Made by a program: the position numbers and the translations under genes
Assembly: GCA_021821185.1 (NCBI GenBank)
Contig: JAKACU010000059.1
Location: 1 to 10,994, forward strand
Direction of reading: 5' to 3'
DNA: 10,994 nucleotides
DNA from: Bacillota bacterium
GTDB taxonomy: Bacteria; Bacillota; Bacilli; Alicyclobacillales; SLC66
Part shown: positions 1 through 6,690 of the stretch, piece after piece
Layout: the number at the start of each line of letters is the position of its first letter
Numbering within the stretch: the first letter of the stretch is position 1
The notes under the pieces: model-generated
What the model saw: only the letters and a program-made list of their open reading frames with translations
Told to the model about the DNA's origin: nothing
Databases searched by the model: none

Positions 1-1
1 A

Positions 2-175
2 CTTGATGGATGGAATGTGGTCAGTAACCTATTTCCTCTTCGTGGTAAAGCATGGGTGCAATCCTATGAGCGAGTGGGTCCTTTTTTGATGTTGCTTCTT
101 GTTTTGACCCCGATCGGTGGAACGGCTATAACGTATGTCATTCAAAATGTGGCGAGTTGGTTTGGCGCAATATGA
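2..175 (+). CDS. Site-2 protease family (M50) membrane metalloprotease, C-terminal fragment
   Basis: Open in frame from base 2 to the TGA at 173-175, this is the last 57 residues of a gene that begins before the window. The fragment starts LDGWNVVSNLFPL, which resembles the 'LDG' segment of M50 proteases that carries the third zinc-ligand Asp. A hydrophobic helix (PFLMLLLVLTPIGG) and a short amphipathic end (VIQNVASWFGAI) follow. Small M50 proteins of this kind (YwhC-like) cleave substrates within the membrane and are often found just upstream of scpA in spore formers. The stop codon overlaps the scpA start as ATGA, so the two genes are probably translationally coupled. The HExxH motif would lie outside the window, so the family call rests on the LDG segment, the hydrophobicity and the location. 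Confidence 0.7.
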   Translation, partial: LDGWNVVSNLFPLRGKAWVQSYERVGPFLMLLLVLTPIGGTAITYVIQNVASWFGAI

Positions 176-933
176 GCGATTCTTTTCCTCTGGTATATGA
201 GGTCACGCTCGATGCCTTCTCAGGTCCACTGGATTTGCTGCTGCACTTGATTGAGCAAGAAGAATTGGATATTCATGAAATTGCTATTGCCAAAGTGACC
301 GATCAGTATCTTAAGCTGTTGCAAGACTCTCTGGGTCAGCACCTTGACGTGGCTAGTGATTTTATTGTCATGGCCGCTACTCTACTAGCCATAAAGGCGC
401 GATCCCTTTTACCGCGATCGATTGATGCTTTTGATGAGCATCTTGAAGATGCATATGATGAGGATGATTTGGTTGTATCTGCCACAGAGTTAAAAGAGCG
501 GTTATTAGAGTACCGTTTGATCAAACAGGTTACCGAGTTGTTGCAACAACATGAAGGAGAACACAATGATTCGGTGGGGCGTTTGCCGATTCCACTCACA
601 CCATATCGGGAATTGCTTCAAGTTCACGATCATTTGGCTGATGTTGATCTTTCACGTATGTTTCAAGCGCTTGCGACTGCGCTACAACGTGTGGCTATCG
701 AATACAACGTGGATGTAGTGCGTGATCGAGAAACAATTCCGCAACGTATGCGGAAAATTGAAAGTCAATTGCGACATGCGCCAAGGACGTTAGTGTCACT
801 GTTAAAAAGTCCTTCGCGGCGAGAGATTGTAACAGTATTTTTGGCCGTGTTAGAACTAATCAAATTGAATCGCATTATCTGTAAACAAGAAGAAAGGTTT
901 GGGGATATATGGATCGAACTTCAGAACAAGTGA
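172..933 (+). CDS. scpA: Segregation and condensation protein A
   Basis: ScpA is the kleisin subunit of the Smc-ScpA-ScpB condensin that compacts and separates chromosomes at the nucleoid. The 253-residue protein has the family's N-terminal block (FSGPLDLLLHLIEQEELDI, residues 16-34), a TDQYL segment near 43-47 and the helix SDFIVMAATLLAIKARSLLP (62-81). An acidic linker (about 88-100) follows. The C-terminal winged-helix block includes SRREIVTVFLAVLELIKLNRI and ends in GDIWIELQNK. The ATG at 172 was chosen because it overlaps the upstream TGA as ATGA and puts the conserved block at the usual distance from the N terminus; a TTG at 157 would add five unconserved residues. No strong Shine-Dalgarno is visible, consistent with coupling to the M50 gene. 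The 3' end overlaps scpB by 25 bases. Confidence 0.96.
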   Translation: MSDSFPLVYEVTLDAFSGPLDLLLHLIEQEELDIHEIAIAKVTDQYLKLLQDSLGQHLDVASDFIVMAATLLAIKARSLLPRSIDAFDEHLEDAYDEDDLVVSATELKERLLEYRLIKQVTELLQQHEGEHNDSVGRLPIPLTPYRELLQVHDHLADVDLSRMFQALATALQRVAIEYNVDVVRDRETIPQRMRKIESQLRHAPRTLVSLLKSPSRREIVTVFLAVLELIKLNRIICKQEERFGDIWIELQNK

Positions 934-1490
934 CGACGGTGCAGACAACGATGGCCGGTCCTTTTCATGAACATCTATTGCCCTACTTGGAAGGCCTTCT
1001 CTTTGCTGCAGGTACGGAGGGCTTAACGGACAGACAGATTGCCCGCGTATTTGATGTATCACTTGATGATGTAGAGCCCATCTGCTTGCATCTGTTAGCC
1101 CAGCAAAAGGCGCAGGGGCGTATATTTGAAGTGCGGCGCATCGCTGATGCATGGCAGTTGATCACGTTGCCTGAGTTGTTTCCTTATTTGCAGTCTTTGG
1201 CACTTGCTCCACCGCCATCAGCGCTATCGCAAGCAGCCCTTGAAACACTGGCTATTATCGCGTATAAACAGCCCATTACGCGCCTTGACATTGAAAACAT
1301 TCGCGGGGTCAAGAGTGAACGCGCGATTGGGACCTTAATGTCACGCGGTCTTATTTGTGAAGCTGGTCGGGCTCAGGGACCAGGGCGCCCATTTTTGTAT
1401 GAAACTACGCGTGATGTTTTGGACCACTTTGGACTAGCCTCGATGGACGAATTGCAGCGCCTCTTTGAACAATCCCTCAACCAAGAATAG
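909..1490 (+). CDS. scpB: Segregation and condensation protein B
   Basis: ScpB is the winged-helix dimer that binds ScpA and completes the Smc condensin. The protein has 193 residues, the normal size. An N-terminal winged helix (about 21-95: YLEGLLFAAGTEGLT, then DRQIARVFDV) is followed by the signature second winged helix: LSQAALETLAIIAYKQPITR (106-125), IENIRGVKSERAIGTLMSRG (128-147) and GPGRPFLYETT (157-167), then LDHFGL. The ATG at 909 lies inside the scpA reading frame and has an AAAGG-type Shine-Dalgarno about ten bases upstream. A later in-frame ATG at 951 has a weaker site. The scpA/scpB overlap suggests balanced synthesis of the two subunits. Confidence 0.96.
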   Translation: MDRTSEQVTTVQTTMAGPFHEHLLPYLEGLLFAAGTEGLTDRQIARVFDVSLDDVEPICLHLLAQQKAQGRIFEVRRIADAWQLITLPELFPYLQSLALAPPPSALSQAALETLAIIAYKQPITRLDIENIRGVKSERAIGTLMSRGLICEAGRAQGPGRPFLYETTRDVLDHFGLASMDELQRLFEQSLNQE

Positions 1491-1522
1491 AAGGAACTCC
1501 CATGGGAATTCTATAGGCAGAC

Positions 1523-1538
1523 CGTCTTCAGGAGGACG
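1523..1538 (+). promoter_or_regulatory. Shine-Dalgarno of ytfI inside a small potential hairpin
   Basis: The AGGAGG at 1530-1535 lies nine bases before the ATG at 1545. CGTCTT (1523-1528) can pair with AGGACG (1533-1538) around the loop CAGG, with one U-G pair, so the ribosome site would be partly folded. This is seen in the sequence; any effect on translation is inference. Confidence 0.4.
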
Positions 1539-1544
1539 AACGGG

Positions 1545-2219
1545 ATGTCTTTTTTTGTAACGCCGGTGGGAGTTATTTTGCTGATTGCGGCTGTTCTCTT
1601 TCTCCTTAGTGTCGCGCCTTTGACCATGATCCTATCGATCTCGTATCAATTTGGTCATCACGTCGCCAACGTAGAAATCCGGTATTTGTATGTTATTCGC
1701 ATCAAGAAAACGATTAAGGAGAAAAAGGAATCCGTAGTGGCGACCGCCGCACCATCACAAGATGCATCACCCACTACACAGTCTGCATCGGGGATTGAAT
1801 CATATTTTCATCGCATAAATGACTTTATGGATGAAGTTGAATGGTTGCGGCCAGCGTTGCACCATTTTATCAATGCATTCTCTGTTCGCAACGTGAGGTG
1901 GATGACAAACGTTGGGGTTGAAGATGCGGCCATGACCGCGTGGCTTTGTGGTGTCTTCTGGACGATACAGGCTATGGTAACAGGAATTCTTACGCGTTTT
2001 GTTCGTGTCATGGAGATACCGGAACTGATGGTAACGCCACAATTTTCGCAACAGACATTTGACACGAGCCTTTCTTGTATAGTCACGGGGCCCGTCGGCA
2101 AGACTATCGTTGCAGGTTTGAAACTCTTTTTGCGGTATAAAAAGGGGGGTGCCTATGCAAGAACATCCGATTCAATCTCTTATGCAGACAGCAATGGAAA
2201 ACCTGAAGGAAATGGTTGA
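1545..2219 (+). CDS. ytfI: DUF2953 membrane-anchored protein, YtfI-like
   Basis: A 224-residue protein with one strong N-terminal transmembrane helix (about residues 8-31, GVILLIAAVLFLLSVAP). It then has a basic stretch (IRIKKTIKEKKE), a low-complexity Ala/Ser/Thr linker (about 64-82) and a soluble C-terminal domain. The block TNVGVEDAAMTAWLCGVFWT (121-140) matches what I know of the DUF2953 family, in which B. subtilis YtfI sits next to YtfJ. The family has no established biochemical function, but its constant partnership with ytfJ points to a role in spore formation. The start is supported by AGGAGG at 1530-1535. The last 65 bases overlap ytfJ, and the tail after about residue 200 (Gly/Ser/Asn-rich) may be shaped mainly by the ytfJ start and its ribosome site. 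Confidence 0.8.
   Translation: MSFFVTPVGVILLIAAVLFLLSVAPLTMILSISYQFGHHVANVEIRYLYVIRIKKTIKEKKESVVATAAPSQDASPTTQSASGIESYFHRINDFMDEVEWLRPALHHFINAFSVRNVRWMTNVGVEDAAMTAWLCGVFWTIQAMVTGILTRFVRVMEIPELMVTPQFSQQTFDTSLSCIVTGPVGKTIVAGLKLFLRYKKGGAYARTSDSISYADSNGKPEGNG
2077..2106 (+). promoter_or_regulatory. Candidate sigma F-type promoter for ytfJ, inside ytfI
   Basis: GTATA (2077-2081) is separated by 15 bases from GGCAAGACTA (2097-2106). This fits the B. subtilis forespore sigma F consensus as I remember it (GYWTA, 15-16 bases, GGNRANANTW). Transcription would begin about 40 bases before the ytfJ start. B. subtilis ytfJ is described as forespore-expressed, which fits. The match is by eye and unscored. 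Confidence 0.45.
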
Positions 2220-2592
2220 TGTAAATACCATTGTCGGGGATCCTGTCCAAACGCCGGATGGAAATGTTATCCTTCCAATAAGTCGCGTTGGCTTTGGTTT
2301 CGCAGCTGGAGGTTCGCAGTATAAAGTACACTCCAAGTCAAATGTTCCTGGCACGGCCCAACGACCTGTAACCGATGATATGCCATTTGGTGGCGGTGCT
2401 GGTGGCGGCGTATCGATTCAACCCACAGGGTTTTTGGTAGTCGGACAAGGAAGCGTCAAATTGGTCTCGGCGGAACCAGGCAATCAATTGTATGACAAAT
2501 TGATTGATCTTGCACCACAGGTCATCGATCGCATTGAGGCGATGGCTAATCGTTCAAAACACGTAGAAACAGACGTTCACCCTATCGGTTAA
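2155..2592 (+). CDS. ytfJ: Spore protein YtfJ / GerW family
   Basis: A 145-residue protein recognised from the family pattern: an N-terminal helix (HPIQSLMQTAMENLKEMVDV, residues 4-23), then TIVGDPVQTPDG and ILPISRVGFGFAAGG (39-53). A Gly-rich loop (FGGGAGGGVSIQPTGFLVV, 78-96) and a C-terminal helix follow. In B. subtilis YtfJ (GerW) is made in the forespore and is needed for normal germination through some germinant receptors; its biochemistry is not known. The ATG at 2155 was chosen because AAAGGGGGG ends five bases before it. A GTG two codons upstream (2149) overlaps that ribosome site. The gene starts within ytfI and is followed by a hairpin terminator. A sigma F-like promoter lies just upstream. 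Confidence 0.9.
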   Translation: MQEHPIQSLMQTAMENLKEMVDVNTIVGDPVQTPDGNVILPISRVGFGFAAGGSQYKVHSKSNVPGTAQRPVTDDMPFGGGAGGGVSIQPTGFLVVGQGSVKLVSAEPGNQLYDKLIDLAPQVIDRIEAMANRSKHVETDVHPIG

Positions 2593-2609
2593 CCAATGTT
2601 TACCTTGAT

Positions 2610-2634
2610 AAGCGCTCTTGGGCGCTTCTTTTTC
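2610..2634 (+). terminator. Intrinsic terminator after ytfJ
   Basis: AAGCGC (2610-2615) pairs with GCGCTT (2622-2627) around a six-base loop, followed by CTTTTTC. The stem is only six base pairs, so read-through into dacB is likely to be partial rather than absent. Confidence 0.6.
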
Positions 2635-2669
2635 GATTAGGATTCGGGATAGGTAAGGAGTGCGTCTAC

Positions 2670-3869
2670 ATGGGCAGGTCAAAGCATAGAGTAAAGCAGA
2701 CAATGTTCAAAGCCACGCGATACTTCGTGTTGTGTTGTGCCGTTATATCGAGTGTGTCTGTCGTGTCACCAATGTCCGTCATGGCAGCGCACCATATCCC
2801 AAAATTGTCCGTGCAACAACACGTGACTCACGTTCCAGCAGTGTCGGCAGAAGCTGCCTGTCTCGTTGATGTTACTACAGGGCGCGTGTTGTATGAACTT
2901 CATGGCGACCGCAAAATGCGCATCGCAAGTCTCACGAAGATCATCACCGGATGGATAGCCGTTCGCTCTGGAAAGTTGCAACAAATGGTAACCGTGTCGC
3001 ATCATGCTGCGCGACAGGAAGGATCATCGATTTATTTGGCACAAGGGGAACGACAAACGTTGCTTGCCTTGACATATGGCATGATGATGCGCAGCGGCAA
3101 CGACGCCGCAACGGCCATCGCCGAATTCTTGGGCGGCTCAGTACCAAAATTTGCCCAAATGATGAATCATGATGTACAAAGCCTTGGTCTCGTTCATAGC
3201 CACTTCGTTAATCCACATGGCTTGGACGACCCTATGCATTACTCTACGGCGCACGACATGGCGATTATCACAGCCACGGCGCTTAAGAACCACACCTTTC
3301 ATCAAATTGTACAGACCAAGTACTATAGTATTCCCTGGACTAGCCAACCATGGGATCGTAAGATGAAAAATAAGAATAAGCTGTTGTGGATGATGAAAAA
3401 TGCTGATGGGGTAAAGACGGGGTATACCAAAAAGGCAGGACGTTGTTTGGCGTCATCCGCCACATGGCAGAGGCATCAAGTAGCACTTATCGTGTTGCGG
3501 GATCCATCAGATTGGGTAGACTCGGCCAATCTGCTAACCTATGGACTGACAGCCTATGATCGATCGAACTTGGCTACAGCGATCCCGGTGTCGGTCTCAG
3601 CTCCTGTGCGATTTGGTGAAGTGCGTTCTGTGTCTTTACACGTTCGAGGACAAGTCATTTATCCACTTTTACCATCTGAAAAAGCAATGGTTCGAGCTGT
3701 TCCAGTCTCAGTGAAGAAATTGTCAGCACCGATACAAGTAGGACAGCCCGCTGGCAAGGTCAAGTATGTATTGGCAGGTCATGTTATTGGACAAGCGGAT
3801 CTTGTGACAGCGTCGTCGGTGAAAGGCAAAGGTTGGTTTGGCAGGCTACGGGAAATGTTTTTTTCTTAG
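2670..3869 (+). CDS. dacB: D-alanyl-D-alanine carboxypeptidase, DacB (PBP5*)-like
   Basis: A penicillin-binding serine peptidase (S11) that removes the terminal D-Ala from peptidoglycan stem peptides outside the membrane. It has 399 residues. A basic N terminus and hydrophobic core form a signal peptide with probable cleavage near VMAA (about 40). The three active-site motifs are present: SLTK (87-90, nucleophile Ser87), SGN (142-144) and KTG (249-251). The end (GKGWFGRLREMFFS) looks like the amphipathic helix that anchors PBP5-type enzymes to the membrane. It is called DacB rather than DacF or DacA because spmA and spmB follow directly, as in B. subtilis, where the trio acts in the mother cell on spore cortex cross-linking and core dehydration. 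AAGGAG (2655-2660) supports the start. I found no convincing sigma E promoter upstream. Confidence 0.9.
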   Translation: MGRSKHRVKQTMFKATRYFVLCCAVISSVSVVSPMSVMAAHHIPKLSVQQHVTHVPAVSAEAACLVDVTTGRVLYELHGDRKMRIASLTKIITGWIAVRSGKLQQMVTVSHHAARQEGSSIYLAQGERQTLLALTYGMMMRSGNDAATAIAEFLGGSVPKFAQMMNHDVQSLGLVHSHFVNPHGLDDPMHYSTAHDMAIITATALKNHTFHQIVQTKYYSIPWTSQPWDRKMKNKNKLLWMMKNADGVKTGYTKKAGRCLASSATWQRHQVALIVLRDPSDWVDSANLLTYGLTAYDRSNLATAIPVSVSAPVRFGEVRSVSLHVRGQVIYPLLPSEKAMVRAVPVSVKKLSAPIQVGQPAGKVKYVLAGHVIGQADLVTASSVKGKGWFGRLREMFFS

Positions 3870-3903
3870 CAACATCATGATCTCGGGGGAGGAGATTCAT
3901 GTG

Positions 3904-4506
3904 ATGAACTGGATATGGTTTGTTCTATTTTTATCCGGGGTTGTGGTTGCTGCTGCAACGGGTCGTATCGAAGCGGTTACGCAGGGCGTACTGGATGGGG
4001 CAAAAGATGGCGTCGTTGTATCGTTTGGCCTTATTAGCATAATGACGTTTTGGCTGGGTATGATGAAGATCGCCGAAGATGCAGGACTGGTTCGTGCGTT
4101 AGCGCGATTTGTGCGACCATTAGCGCATTGGTTGTATCCTTCGGTGCCTGTTGAACATGAAGCGATGGGTTCCTTGATTGCGAATATGAGTGCCAATATT
4201 CTGGGCCTTGGTAATGCCGCGACACCACTTGGATTAAAAGCGATGCGTGATTTACAAGCGCTCAATGCTGACAAAACGCGTGCATCCGATGCGATGTGTA
4301 CACTGCTTGCCATGAATACTGCAAGCCTGACGGTTATTCCTGCCACGATTATCGGCTTGCGCATGCAGTATCACGCTAAAGCGCCAGCTGATATCGTACT
4401 AAGCTCCATCGTGGCGACTTTCCTTGCCACCTTAGCGGCCGTGATTCTTGATCGATTTTTTCGTCGGCGGGATAACAAGCACCATGTGTCGGCTTGTAAG
4501 CCATGA
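3904..4506 (+). CDS. spmA: Spore maturation protein A
   Basis: A 200-residue integral membrane protein of the nucleoside-recognition ('Gate') family. B. subtilis SpmA and SpmB are both needed for proper dehydration of the spore core; the transported substrate is not known. Hydrophobic segments are seen at about 3-18, 36-52, 92-103, 132-153 and 164-182. The family signature runs NMSANILGLGNAATPLGLKA (94-113), with LLAMNTASLTVIPATIIGLR following at 134-153. The start is ATG 3904, with AGGAG at 3890-3894; a GTG at 3901 is directly upstream and equally in frame. The reading frame extends further upstream into dacB, but those residues are not family-like. The stop overlaps spmB as ATGA. Confidence 0.95.
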   Translation: MNWIWFVLFLSGVVVAAATGRIEAVTQGVLDGAKDGVVVSFGLISIMTFWLGMMKIAEDAGLVRALARFVRPLAHWLYPSVPVEHEAMGSLIANMSANILGLGNAATPLGLKAMRDLQALNADKTRASDAMCTLLAMNTASLTVIPATIIGLRMQYHAKAPADIVLSSIVATFLATLAAVILDRFFRRRDNKHHVSACKP

Positions 4507-5039
4507 TGGATATCGTCAATACTGTGTCCAACTGGGTATTGCCACTTACATTGGCTGCCATTTTGGTGATGGGTGTCACCCGCAAAGTACCTATTTATGA
4601 ATCGTTCGTTTCTGGTGCTAAAGATGGATTTTCTACGTCCATCAGCCTAATTCCTCAGCTTGTAGCTATGCTCGTTGCCGTCACAGTCTTTCGATCATCT
4701 GGTGCATTGAATTTACTGATTGGTGCTTTACGCCCTCTGTTGTTACATATCCATTTTTCACCTGAACTCCTGCCTTTGGCATTGTTGCGTCCGATTTCTG
4801 GATCCGGATCTCTGGCCCTAGTGACGGATTTGTTTAAACAGTTTGGTCCTGATTCGTTTATTGGTCGAGCAGCATCGGTGATGCAAGGAAGTACGGATAC
4901 CACCTTGTACGTCCTAACCGTTTATTTTGGCAGTGTAGGCATTCGCCAAGCAAGATATGCAGTCAAGGTGGGTTTGATGTCAGACTTAATTAGCGTTATT
5001 GCGTCAGTTGTAGTTGTGCAATGGCTCTTTCACGGTTAA
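4503..5039 (+). CDS. spmB: Spore maturation protein B
   Basis: A 178-residue membrane protein, partner of SpmA in spore core dehydration. The conserved blocks are LLRPISGSGSLA (94-105) and MQGSTDTTLYVLTVYFGSVG (127-146). The DG in GAKDGF near residues 39-43 is matched by an AKDG in SpmA, reflecting their shared ancestry. Hydrophobic segments lie at about 11-25, 45-63, 70-82, 134-146 and 159-176. The ATG at 4503 overlaps the spmA TGA (4504-4506), so the pair is probably coupled in translation; the next codon is also ATG. There is no separate strong ribosome site. Confidence 0.95.
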   Translation: MMDIVNTVSNWVLPLTLAAILVMGVTRKVPIYESFVSGAKDGFSTSISLIPQLVAMLVAVTVFRSSGALNLLIGALRPLLLHIHFSPELLPLALLRPISGSGSLALVTDLFKQFGPDSFIGRAASVMQGSTDTTLYVLTVYFGSVGIRQARYAVKVGLMSDLISVIASVVVVQWLFHG

Positions 5040-5049
5040 AATAACACGC

Positions 5050-5829
5050 ATGGATAATAGTTTAGAAAAACAAGGGATACGTCTGCAAAAATATCTCGCA
5101 CAAGCTGGTATCGCATCGCGACGCAAGGCGGAAGAATGGATTCAGTCGGGGCGCATCAAGATCAACGGATGTGTGGTGACAGAATTAGGGGTTCGAGTTA
5201 CGAGTAAAGATAAGGTGGAATTTGATGGACAAAGGGTTCATCAAACTGAACACCTTGTCTATATTTTGTTGTACAAGCCGACAGGTGTCATGACGACAAC
5301 GGATGATCCTCAAGGACGACGTACGGTCATGGATCTTATTGACCAAAAGGCTGCACGCGTGTACCCTGTTGGTCGTCTTGATTACGACACAAGTGGTCTG
5401 TTACTTTTAACCAATGATGGACAATTAGCCAACTGGCTTATGCATCCGCGTTCTGGAGTCACGAAACATTATGAAGCTGTTGTGCAGGGGCGCGTCTTAC
5501 AAGAAGATATCCTTCTTTTGTCGCAAGGCGTGGAACTTGATGGCATCAAGACGGCGCCTGCTATCGTTAAGCTCTTGGGAACAGATGGTATGACTTCTCG
5601 CATGCTTTTAATTTTACATGAAGGACGCAACAGACAAGTTCGACGTATGCTTGAGTTGATTGGGCACCCTTGTCTTGATCTCACCAGGACAAAGTATGGT
5701 CCTTTAACGCTACGTGGTTTGCGTCCTGGCCAGTGGCGTTATCTTTATGACGACGAAGTGTTGGCTTTGCAAGGGTATCATGAGCTACCGGTACGGATAA
5801 AACGTGAACGGTCTCATCGCCGCCGATAA
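5050..5829 (+). CDS. rluB: 23S rRNA pseudouridine synthase, RluB family
   Basis: A RsuA/RluB-type enzyme that isomerises a uridine in the peptidyl-transferase region of 23S rRNA. The B. subtilis orthologue YpuL, at the same place after spmB, modifies the equivalent site. The protein has 259 residues. An S4 RNA-binding domain (about 10-56, RLQKYLAQAGIASRRKAEEW) is followed by the catalytic domain with GRLDYDTSGLLLLTNDG (108-124; Asp111 is the catalytic residue by family pattern). The late motif EGRNRQVRRMLELIGHP is also present, and the C terminus is basic (KRERSHRRR). The ATG at 5050 is chosen because the S4 domain starts soon after. No clear Shine-Dalgarno is seen, and the gene sits ten bases after the spmB stop, so reinitiation is likely. 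Confidence 0.95.
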   Translation: MDNSLEKQGIRLQKYLAQAGIASRRKAEEWIQSGRIKINGCVVTELGVRVTSKDKVEFDGQRVHQTEHLVYILLYKPTGVMTTTDDPQGRRTVMDLIDQKAARVYPVGRLDYDTSGLLLLTNDGQLANWLMHPRSGVTKHYEAVVQGRVLQEDILLLSQGVELDGIKTAPAIVKLLGTDGMTSRMLLILHEGRNRQVRRMLELIGHPCLDLTRTKYGPLTLRGLRPGQWRYLYDDEVLALQGYHELPVRIKRERSHRRR

Positions 5830-5855
5830 CTATATATGACAATATCATGGATTTT

Positions 5856-5883
5856 TTGATCAACGTAATGTACTCTATACAAT
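5856..5883 (+). promoter_or_regulatory. Candidate sigma A promoter for resDE
   Basis: TTGATC (5856-5861), a 16-base spacer and TACAAT (5878-5883) lie in the 144-base gap before resD. A second, weaker possibility is TTTACA (5922-5927) with TACTGT (5946-5951) and an 18-base spacer; it contains the near-palindrome TACACGTGCA (5924-5933). The match is by eye only. No convincing terminator for rluB was seen in the gap. Confidence 0.4.
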
Positions 5884-5973
5884 GTAGTCATTATGTTTCA
5901 CATCCGGGTGCGCGCATACGTTTTACACGTGCAAACATAAAAGGCTACTGTTGTTGGTTTAGGAGGGGGCACC

Positions 5974-6690
5974 ATGGAAGGCAATATGGAACGTATTCTA
6001 GTTGTGGATGATGAGGAACGCATTCGAAAACTGGTTCGTATGTATCTTGAGAGAAACTCTTTTCTGGTTGATGAGGCAGACGAGGGAACGGAAGCGTTAT
6101 CAAAAGCATTACAAAATGATTATGCTCTGATCATATTAGATCTCATGCTGCCGGGTATGGACGGACGAGATGTATGTATGGAGATTCGCCAGTATAAAGA
6201 AACGCCGATCATTATGTTGACGGCTGCAGGTGATGAAAGTAATCGCGTACATGGATTTGAACTTGGTGCTGATGATTATGTGGTCAAGCCTTTCAGTCCA
6301 CGTGAACTCATTATGCGCGTCAAGGCGTTGCTTCGTCGGACAGGAACGGTTGCTGTAGATAGTCAGCAAACCGTACTGGGCCATGTTCTGTCTTTTCCTG
6401 GCCTATCGATCAATGTCGATGCTAGGCGTGTGGTCGTTGAAGAACAAGAAGTGACGTTGACGCCGAAAGAGTTTGATTTGTTACTGTATTTGGCTCAGCG
6501 ACCTGAAAAAGTCTTTAGTCGGGAAGAATTATTGCGCGATGTGTGGAATTATCAATTTTTTGGTGATCAACGCACGGTAGATACACACGTAAAACGGTTG
6601 CGTGAAAAGCTTGGTCGAGTGTCAGAACGTGTTCCACAACATATTCATACCGTATGGGGTGTGGGATATAAGTTTGAGGTGGCGGAGTGA
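5974..6690 (+). CDS. resD: Two-component response regulator, ResD/OmpR family
   Basis: A 238-residue DNA-binding response regulator. The receiver domain (6-122) shows the acidic pair Asp12-Asp13, phospho-acceptor Asp56 in IILDLMLPGMDG, Thr83 in MLTAAGDE and Lys105 in DDYVVKPFSPREL. The C-terminal winged helix (about 150-235) carries LTPKEFDLLLYLAQRPEKVF, then EELLRDVW and GDQRTVDTHVKRLREKLG, as in OmpR/PhoB proteins. ResD is assigned from the resE partner and from its place after rluB; in B. subtilis ResD activates respiration and anaerobic genes. The start is firm: AGGAGGGGG (5961-5969) precedes ATG 5974. Its stop overlaps the resE GTG. A generic SrrA-like or other OmpR-type role cannot be excluded. 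Confidence 0.9.
   Translation: MEGNMERILVVDDEERIRKLVRMYLERNSFLVDEADEGTEALSKALQNDYALIILDLMLPGMDGRDVCMEIRQYKETPIIMLTAAGDESNRVHGFELGADDYVVKPFSPRELIMRVKALLRRTGTVAVDSQQTVLGHVLSFPGLSINVDARRVVVEEQEVTLTPKEFDLLLYLAQRPEKVFSREELLRDVWNYQFFGDQRTVDTHVKRLREKLGRVSERVPQHIHTVWGVGYKFEVAE

Noticed and set aside
1523..1555. Terminator formed by the hairpin before ytfI and the seven T's at 1549-1555
   Set aside because: The T-run lies 11 bases after the stem and is the coding start of ytfI; the stem is weak.
3897..4364. A 155-codon reverse-strand frame across spmA, and a 118-codon one at 7022-7378 across resE
   Set aside because: Both lie opposite well-conserved genes, have no ribosome site or family resemblance, and reflect codon bias of the real frame.
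5014..5049. TTG start for rluB at 5014
   Set aside because: It would overlap spmB, has no ribosome site, and adds 12 residues ahead of the normal S4 domain start.
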